This document shows, piece by piece, positions 58,645 to 64,000 of a stretch of 64,000 nt of DNA. The DNA comes from JBPRGH01 sp051418055 (lineage in GTDB: Bacteria > Bacteroidota > Bacteroidia > Cytophagales > Cyclobacteriaceae): NCBI GenBank assembly GCA_051418055.1, contig JBPRGH010000139.1, positions 225,377 through 289,376 of the forward strand, given 5' to 3'. Position numbers and translations under genes: made by a program. Under the pieces are notes generated by a model that did not search any database, was not told the DNA's origin, and saw only the letters and a program-made list of their open reading frames with translations. Numbering within the stretch: position 1 is the first letter of the stretch; each line of letters opens with the position of its first letter.

Positions 58645-61600
58645 TTACTCTCTGTTTACTACCATTATCTTCTTGTACATTATTGTACTTCCCTCTGAAG
58701 AAATCACAACATAGTAGATGCCGTTTGCCAATCTGCTAACATCTGCACGCTCTTCACCAGATCTTATGCGACCATTTACTACAGTTACACCTTTAAGGTC
58801 CACTATATCATAATCCAGAGGTTTGCCTTCAAAATAAGTCCCTACTGCTATATTTAATTCTCTTGAAGCAGGATTAGGATACATTTGGATATTAGCTATA
58901 GCATTAAGCAATTCTTCATCAACAGCAGTTATTGGACCTCCCGTTTTAGCAGGTGCTTTGCTGTAGCCTACATTATATATTTCTTTAGTTTCAGGATCAT
59001 ATATAAATACTACTATTGCTAACTTGCTCGGATCATAAATTGGTACATCTTTGATTTCCCAATGTGCATCAATAGTAACTGACGTTTGATCTTTTTGCCA
59101 GTTTATTCTTTTATCCGTTGGAAGTACCAGCTTCTTCATCACATTATAGAATATTTCGCCACTTGAAGTTTCAATAGATTCTTCAATAACAGCTGCCTGC
59201 ACGGCAAATCGACCTTCAAAATCCGGATCATCAAACATACTGTACCTGGAATCCTGTACTGATACTTTCTCTATAACAATCGCAAAATTCAGAATATTTT
59301 CATCAGGGACTGCTCCGGCAGCAGTATCAATATTGATCTTAAAAATAGGGTTTTTTAAGGATAACTGATCTGCCTTTTTAGCGGTCAAAGTTTGTCTTAA
59401 AATTCCATCTAATATAGTAACCGGCGGTTGCTCAATACCATAATGTTGTACCCTTGCATTAACATCTTCAATATTATCATTATGCAAAGTATCATTGCCA
59501 GTATAATTAATGTGGTACTGAAGTGAAATAAAATCCACTGTATCTTTAATTTCCATTTGAGCATTATAAACAGCAGTTATATTTTTATCCGCATCACGAC
59601 TTGCAGTTAAACCATGATCAGTGAAATGCTCGACCAAAACAGTCCTCTGCTTTTCACCTATAAAGATATTATCAATAGCAAATCCATCTAATGTATCTCC
59701 TTTATCAGTAAAAGCACCTTCCTGATTATTATCACTACCAAATGCAATTCTGATCCTTGGGATTTGTACTCTTTCAGGCTCCAGCTGTTCTAACCTTGTA
59801 TATTCATTCTTTATTTCATCAAGGCTAAACCTGGCAGTTTTCCACCCGTCAGATCTACCACTCCAGCCAAAACCTAAATCCTGTCTTCCAGGTTTACTAA
59901 TTAAACTTGTTTCGGTATACCAGTTTAGTCCATCCTCGCCAACTTTATAATTCAATTGGCCTCCCAATACTTTCCACTCAAATCCGCCATCTACAGAATA
60001 TTGAACAACAGCTCCGTCAGTACCTTGTGTTGAGTTTGACCAGTAATCCAAACTTATCATTGGCCTATCCAATTGTAATATATTAATACATGGGCCTTCA
60101 ATAACTGTCTGTAAATTAACATTATAAGCATCAAAAGGTGATTTCTTACCTGTCCACCATGCTTTATCACCATGTGAGGCACTATCAATAAAGTTTCCAT
60201 TTGGAACTTCCCAACGCCATACAGGATCACTTACAACAACAGATTCATAAACATTATTAATTACTGAACTTTCCTGAATTTCTGCAGCTACCCAACCTCC
60301 ATCATTACTTTCAAAACTCTGTACATATGGGAAGTTATCCTCTGTACTTACAGGTAGAATAAATACATTTTTATCATTACTTGCCATGCATCCTTCAGAA
60401 GTCAGGGCCGATAATTCAACTCTATAGGTATTATTATCAGGGAATATATGTTTAGGATTTTTAAAAGTTCCTTCCGTTCTGTTATTATGAGTACCCTCAG
60501 GAACTAAATCATTAACACTATAACCATTGTTAATTAATGTGTCGCCATCAGCAAAATTCCACGTATACTGAACAATACTTCCTACTCCGTCCTGTACCTG
60601 TGTATCGTTTGTGAATATTGTTGTATCACTATTACAGATATTGCTCCATCTGAAATCTACTAATGGTGGTGCCCCTATTTTGATAGTATCTATATCTTCA
60701 GAAACACAGCCTTTATAAGTTGTTGCCTGTAATTTTACGCGAATATCACCAATGTCTGAATCGTCATATACATAAGTTGTTGTACTGTCAGTGGTTGTTC
60801 TTGGATCACCTTTTCCAAAGAACCAGGTATAATTCTTAATAGAATCAGGGAATGCTGCAACAGTATCAATTTTTGAAAGTGAAACAAATCCAATTGTATC
60901 AACAACACAGAAGTTAGTTACAAGTAATTCTGTGGTTGGAGTTTGAAGCACCTTAATCTCCTTTATTATTGATGATACTGCAGATTGAGAATTAGTATAT
61001 GTATATCGAATATAATATGAATCAGATGTTAATCCATCTGTAACCATTAAATAATTACCATTTCCATCTATCTCAATTTTTAATTCTTCAGAGCCACTCA
61101 ATACTGCAAATGATCCGCCTTGTCCACTTGTATGATCAGGGTTTCCATCCAATCTTACTTTACCTGAATTTTGACAAACTTCTATTGGCGCACCTAAAAA
61201 GTCCGGAACATCAGGTCTTATTGGATTGTAAAGACCAAAATCTACATCAGTCAGCTCACGGATATATGTTAATTTGTAAGTTGAGTTTGTACAGCCTGTA
61301 GATGGATCTGTGTAGGTGTATACTATTTTATTCGAATCTAATTCAGCTTTAGAAGGATCAAAAATGTTTGTTCCTGCCTGTATACCTGGTCCTGTAAAAG
61401 TTCCTCCTGTAGGGATACCATCCAAAACAACTGGTTCATCATCCTCCTGATAAGCATCTTTAAGATTAAAAATAAAAACCTCTGGTAATTTATTAATGAT
61501 CACCCTCACTTCATCTGAAATAGATAAACAAGGTCCGCCAGCACCGCTTCCATCCGGATCATCCGTTGTAATTGTCAACATCACAAATCCATTATCAATA

Positions 61601-64000
61601 TCGGTTTGAGTATGCCTGTATATTGTCGTTGTATCATTAACATTATCAAATGTACCCGTTCCACCAGACCACACAATTGAATTGGTTGAGCCACTATATG
61701 AGCCGTTTAATTGAATTGTTCCATCTTCACAAACTGCAAAATCAGCCCCTGCAGATACTTGTGGTGCTTCATTAACTGTAATGTTTATATCCTCATATTC
61801 AACTGTACAAGGACCATTATCTGCATCAGGATCATTAGTTGATAACCTAAACGTAAGGGTATTATTTATGTCTGAAGTGTCTGGTTTATAAGTGGCTGTA
61901 ATCGTACTTCCAGTTATACTACTCACGGTTAAACTACCATTCCCATTAATAACACTCCATGCTCCACTTGTTGCACCACCACCAATAGTACCAGTAAGTT
62001 CTATGTTTTCAGGTTCACATACAAAATAATCAGCAGGGGCAGTTACAATTGCTTGTCTGTTTACACTTATAGTTAAATCATCAAATACTTCTGTACAGGG
62101 TCCGCCAACATTATCAGGATCATTAGTCGTAAGCCTCAGAGTAACAGTATTATCAATATCCGCAGCATCAACTGTATAAGTTGCTGACACTGTTGCCCCA
62201 CTCGAAGAACTTGTACTAACAGAACCATTACCATTAATTATTGTCCAGGTTCCTGAGGTTGCTGCTCCCCCAATTAAACCTGAAACCGTGAAACTAGTTG
62301 GTTCACATACCTGAAAATCAGCTCCTGCATCTACAGTAGCAACAGGGTTTACTGTTACAACTATATCAGTAGTTGGTCCATCGCAATTATTTGCTGTAGG
62401 TGTGATCCTGTAAGTCACCGTTCCAACATTAGCATCTGTAGTACTGAGGGTCTGGGAAATTAATGTCCCTGAACCATCTGTAGCACCAGCAACATTTGCT
62501 GAAGGAATAGCAGTCCATGTAAAAGTTGTGCCAGCAACATTTTGAGGAGAAGCATTAATAACAACTTCAACTGTCTCACCACTACAAATTGTCTGATCTG
62601 TACCTGAGGCAGAAGGTGTTGGATTAACAGACACAACATAATCTTTTGAAGGTCCCGTACAACCATTGGCCGTAGGAGTAATAGTATAAGTAATTGTCTG
62701 CGGAACATTATCGGAACTAACCGGCGTATCTGTAATTGTTCCTGTTCCAGAGGCTGATACTCCTGTTAAAGTAGGGCTGCTTACAACACTCGTCCATGTA
62801 TAAGTTGTTCCTGTTACATTAGAAGTAGCTGTAAAATTTAAAGTTTCACCACTGCAAATTATTTCTTTTAAATCAGATGATACTGTAATAATTTCAGGTA
62901 CAGGCCTGACAGTTACATTCCGGGTTATATTTGCAGTTGGTCCACATCCATTTGCCGTTGCCCTAAAAGTATAAGTAACTACCTGATCGGTATTCGTGAA
63001 ATTTCTTAAAACTTCATTTATTTTATCTCCTGACACAAATGTTTCTCCCCCGGTTAAAGTACCATCTACATTTCCTGATGCGTAATCAACACTAACCAGC
63101 TCAATAACTGCATTAGTAGTAGGGGAAGTAAACGAAAGATCAGTTTTAGCTCCATCACAAATTGAAGCAGCATTATTTGCTACTGCAAATGTTGGTGAAG
63201 GATTTACAACTACACTTGTAGATTTTTGGCTTGTAACACAATTATTACCGCTTACTTCAAATGTATACGTCACTGTTACCGGTGCATCTGTATTATTACT
63301 TAAAGCCTCAGTAACTTGTGCCCCATCAGAATATGTTGTTCCAGCTGTTAATGTTCCTGTTGCCACTCCGTAATTAACCGCAACTAATGTTATTATTCCA
63401 TTTTCGGTAGGTGTATTTAAAGTAATATCTACACTCTCATCATCGCAAATAGTACCTGCTGCATTGGTAATAGCAAACTCAGGTGTTGGCCTCACTTCTA
63501 CTGTTAATACCTGATCCGCTGTTGGACCGCATCCATTTGCAGTGGCACGGAACGTATAAGTTACCGTCTGAATGGCATCTGTTAAGTTTATTAATGTCTC
63601 GGTTATTTTATTACCTGAAACAAAAGTCTCTCCGCCATTTAATGTGCCGTCTACATTTCCTGATGCATAATCCACACTTACCAGTTCTATTATTGCATTT
63701 GTAGTATTAGATGATACTACAAGGTCTGTTTTTTCTCCATCGCATAGGGTAGATTTATTATTAGCAACACTAAATGATGGAGCTGGATCAACCTTTAAAG
63801 TAATTTTAACAGGATTGCCTATACAACCTGAAGCACTTACAGGGGAAACGTCATATACTACTGTCAATGATCCTGAAGTGGTATTGGTAAATCTATCATT
63901 GGCAATAGCTGTTGCTGTCTTACCTGATCCCGTTGTGGCATTGCCTGCAGCTGCTGTTAATCCTGTTGCTCTCGTAATACTGTTGATCGTGTAACTACCT
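58645..64000 (-). CDS. Giant T9SS-secreted surface protein with PKD-like repeats (5' end outside window)
   Basis: The frame is open to the right edge: the first visible in-frame start is only a TTG at 63867, and coding-type sequence continues upstream of it. At least 1784 residues are present. From N to C: several PKD/Ig-like repeats of about 100 aa (two pairs nearly identical: 'ELVSVDYASGN'), three 'AGADFxVCE...GGxxTSGxW' units, more PKD domains, and a MAM/jelly-roll-like domain (SFESNDGGW...WWTGKKS). Then come an Omp28-like thioredoxin-fold region without cysteines (VLVEHFTDHGLTASRD) and a T9SS type A sorting domain (MYPNPASRELNI...). It should be exported through the outer membrane and attached to the surface, perhaps for adhesion. 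The 3' end is 7 nt from the convergent kinase gene. Confidence 0.9.
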   Translation of the reverse strand, partial: GSYTINSITRATGLTAAAGNATTGSGKTATAIANDRFTNTTSGSLTVVYDVSPVSASGCIGNPVKITLKVDPAPSFSVANNKSTLCDGEKTDLVVSSNTTNAIIELVSVDYASGNVDGTLNGGETFVSGNKITETLINLTDAIQTVTYTFRATANGCGPTADQVLTVEVRPTPEFAITNAAGTICDDESVDITLNTPTENGIITLVAVNYGVATGTLTAGTTYSDGAQVTEALSNNTDAPVTVTYTFEVSGNNCVTSQKSTSVVVNPSPTFAVANNAASICDGAKTDLSFTSPTTNAVIELVSVDYASGNVDGTLTGGETFVSGDKINEVLRNFTNTDQVVTYTFRATANGCGPTANITRNVTVRPVPEIITVSSDLKEIICSGETLNFTATSNVTGTTYTWTSVVSSPTLTGVSASGTGTITDTPVSSDNVPQTITYTITPTANGCTGPSKDYVVSVNPTPSASGTDQTICSGETVEVVINASPQNVAGTTFTWTAIPSANVAGATDGSGTLISQTLSTTDANVGTVTYRITPTANNCDGPTTDIVVTVNPVATVDAGADFQVCEPTSFTVSGLIGGAATSGTWTIINGNGSVSTSSSSGATVSATYTVDAADIDNTVTLRLTTNDPDNVGGPCTEVFDDLTISVNRQAIVTAPADYFVCEPENIELTGTIGGGATSGAWSVINGNGSLTVSSITGSTITATYKPDTSDINNTLTFRLSTNDPDADNGPCTVEYEDINITVNEAPQVSAGADFAVCEDGTIQLNGSYSGSTNSIVWSGGTGTFDNVNDTTTIYRHTQTDIDNGFVMLTITTDDPDGSGAGGPCLSISDEVRVIINKLPEVFIFNLKDAYQEDDEPVVLDGIPTGGTFTGPGIQAGTNIFDPSKAELDSNKIVYTYTDPSTGCTNSTYKLTYIRELTDVDFGLYNPIRPDVPDFLGAPIEVCQNSGKVRLDGNPDHTSGQGGSFAVLSGSEELKIEIDGNGNYLMVTDGLTSDSYYIRYTYTNSQSAVSSIIKEIKVLQTPTTELLVTNFCVVDTIGFVSLSKIDTVAAFPDSIKNYTWFFGKGDPRTTTDSTTTYVYDDSDIGDIRVKLQATTYKGCVSEDIDTIKIGAPPLVDFRWSNICNSDTTIFTNDTQVQDGVGSIVQYTWNFADGDTLINNGYSVNDLVPEGTHNNRTEGTFKNPKHIFPDNNTYRVELSALTSEGCMASNDKNVFILPVSTEDNFPYVQSFESNDGGWVAAEIQESSVINNVYESVVVSDPVWRWEVPNGNFIDSASHGDKAWWTGKKSPFDAYNVNLQTVIEGPCINILQLDRPMISLDYWSNSTQGTDGAVVQYSVDGGFEWKVLGGQLNYKVGEDGLNWYTETSLISKPGRQDLGFGWSGRSDGWKTARFSLDEIKNEYTRLEQLEPERVQIPRIRIAFGSDNNQEGAFTDKGDTLDGFAIDNIFIGEKQRTVLVEHFTDHGLTASRDADKNITAVYNAQMEIKDTVDFISLQYHINYTGNDTLHNDNIEDVNARVQHYGIEQPPVTILDGILRQTLTAKKADQLSLKNPIFKINIDTAAGAVPDENILNFAIVIEKVSVQDSRYSMFDDPDFEGRFAVQAAVIEESIETSSGEIFYNVMKKLVLPTDKRINWQKDQTSVTIDAHWEIKDVPIYDPSKLAIVVFIYDPETKEIYNVGYSKAPAKTGGPITAVDEELLNAIANIQMYPNPASRELNIAVGTYFEGKPLDYDIVDLKGVTVVNGRIRSGEERADVSRLANGIYYVVISSEGSTIMYKKIMVVNRE

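Noticed and set aside
61500..64000. Regular repeats that might be a CRISPR array
   Set aside because: The units are about 300 bp, diverged, in frame and protein-coding (PKD-like). There are no short identical repeats with unique spacers.

Overview
The window looks like a chromosomal segment from a member of the Bacteroidota, probably order Cytophagales. The evidence is: low GC; few Shine-Dalgarno sequences; promoters matching the Bacteroidota pattern (TTTG or TTG, about 19-20 nt, then TAnnTTTG); a very large protein with a type IX secretion (T9SS) C-terminal sorting domain; TonB-type receptors with a carboxypeptidase-like N-terminal domain; SprB-type repeats; and families typical of this phylum (DUF5777, DUF5362, DUF3347). 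No rRNA, CRISPR array, phage or intact transposon is visible.

Layout. 1-7.3 kb (minus strand): a partial outer-membrane protein, a 1023-aa TPR protein, holA, two hypothetical genes and a YheT-type hydrolase. 7.4-10.5 kb (plus): a TonB-dependent receptor and a deoxynucleoside kinase. 10.5-13.1 kb (minus): an operon of a SprB-repeat/cytochrome c-like lipoprotein, a YceI protein and a DUF5777 beta-barrel, plus a 50-aa membrane peptide. 13.2-19.6 kb: YihY/BrkB membrane protein, an MBL hydrolase, accA, then MscS, a sialidase-fold lipoprotein, a DUF3347 lipoprotein and a TlpA lipoprotein in one direction. 19.7-27.3 kb: a PLP decarboxylase, then a TPP riboswitch controlling thiS-thiC-(thiE-like)-thiD-thiE-thiG-thiH. 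27.4-30.2 kb: small membrane proteins, a frameshifted barrel gene, a lone receiver protein and tRNA-Asp. 30.3-34.3 kb: a tricorn-like S41 protease, then a DUF433 antitoxin with a truncated DUF5615 toxin between two copies of a 70-bp repeat. 34.3-43.3 kb: an SDR, small proteins, pgi, a giant AsmA-like protein and a histidine kinase. 43.2-48.6 kb: a phosphatase, then menaquinone genes (hotdog thioesterase, menF, menD, a TerB-like gene, menE). 48.6-55.2 kb: an XRE/S24 regulator, M61 and M28 peptidases, HIT, rhomboid and TerB-like proteins. 55.3-64 kb: a sigma-54 response regulator with a hybrid kinase, then a T9SS cell-surface protein that runs off the right edge.

How the genes work together. 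The thiamine operon is the best resolved unit: promoter, aptamer and seven overlapping genes cover most of the HMP and thiazole branches, although thiF is not in the window. The menaquinone genes cover chorismate to isochorismate, SEPHCHC formation, OSB-CoA ligation and DHNA-CoA hydrolysis. Two envelope operons, at 10.5-12.8 kb and 16.4-19.6 kb, contain secreted proteins with cysteine, histidine or haem-type motifs. They suggest periplasmic redox or metal-handling modules of unproven function. Nothing in the window is an unmistakable new defence or mobile system. The most unusual items are those two envelope modules, a possible start-codon-masking hairpin behind the TPP aptamer, the repeat-flanked broken toxin-antitoxin pair, and the multi-domain surface protein.
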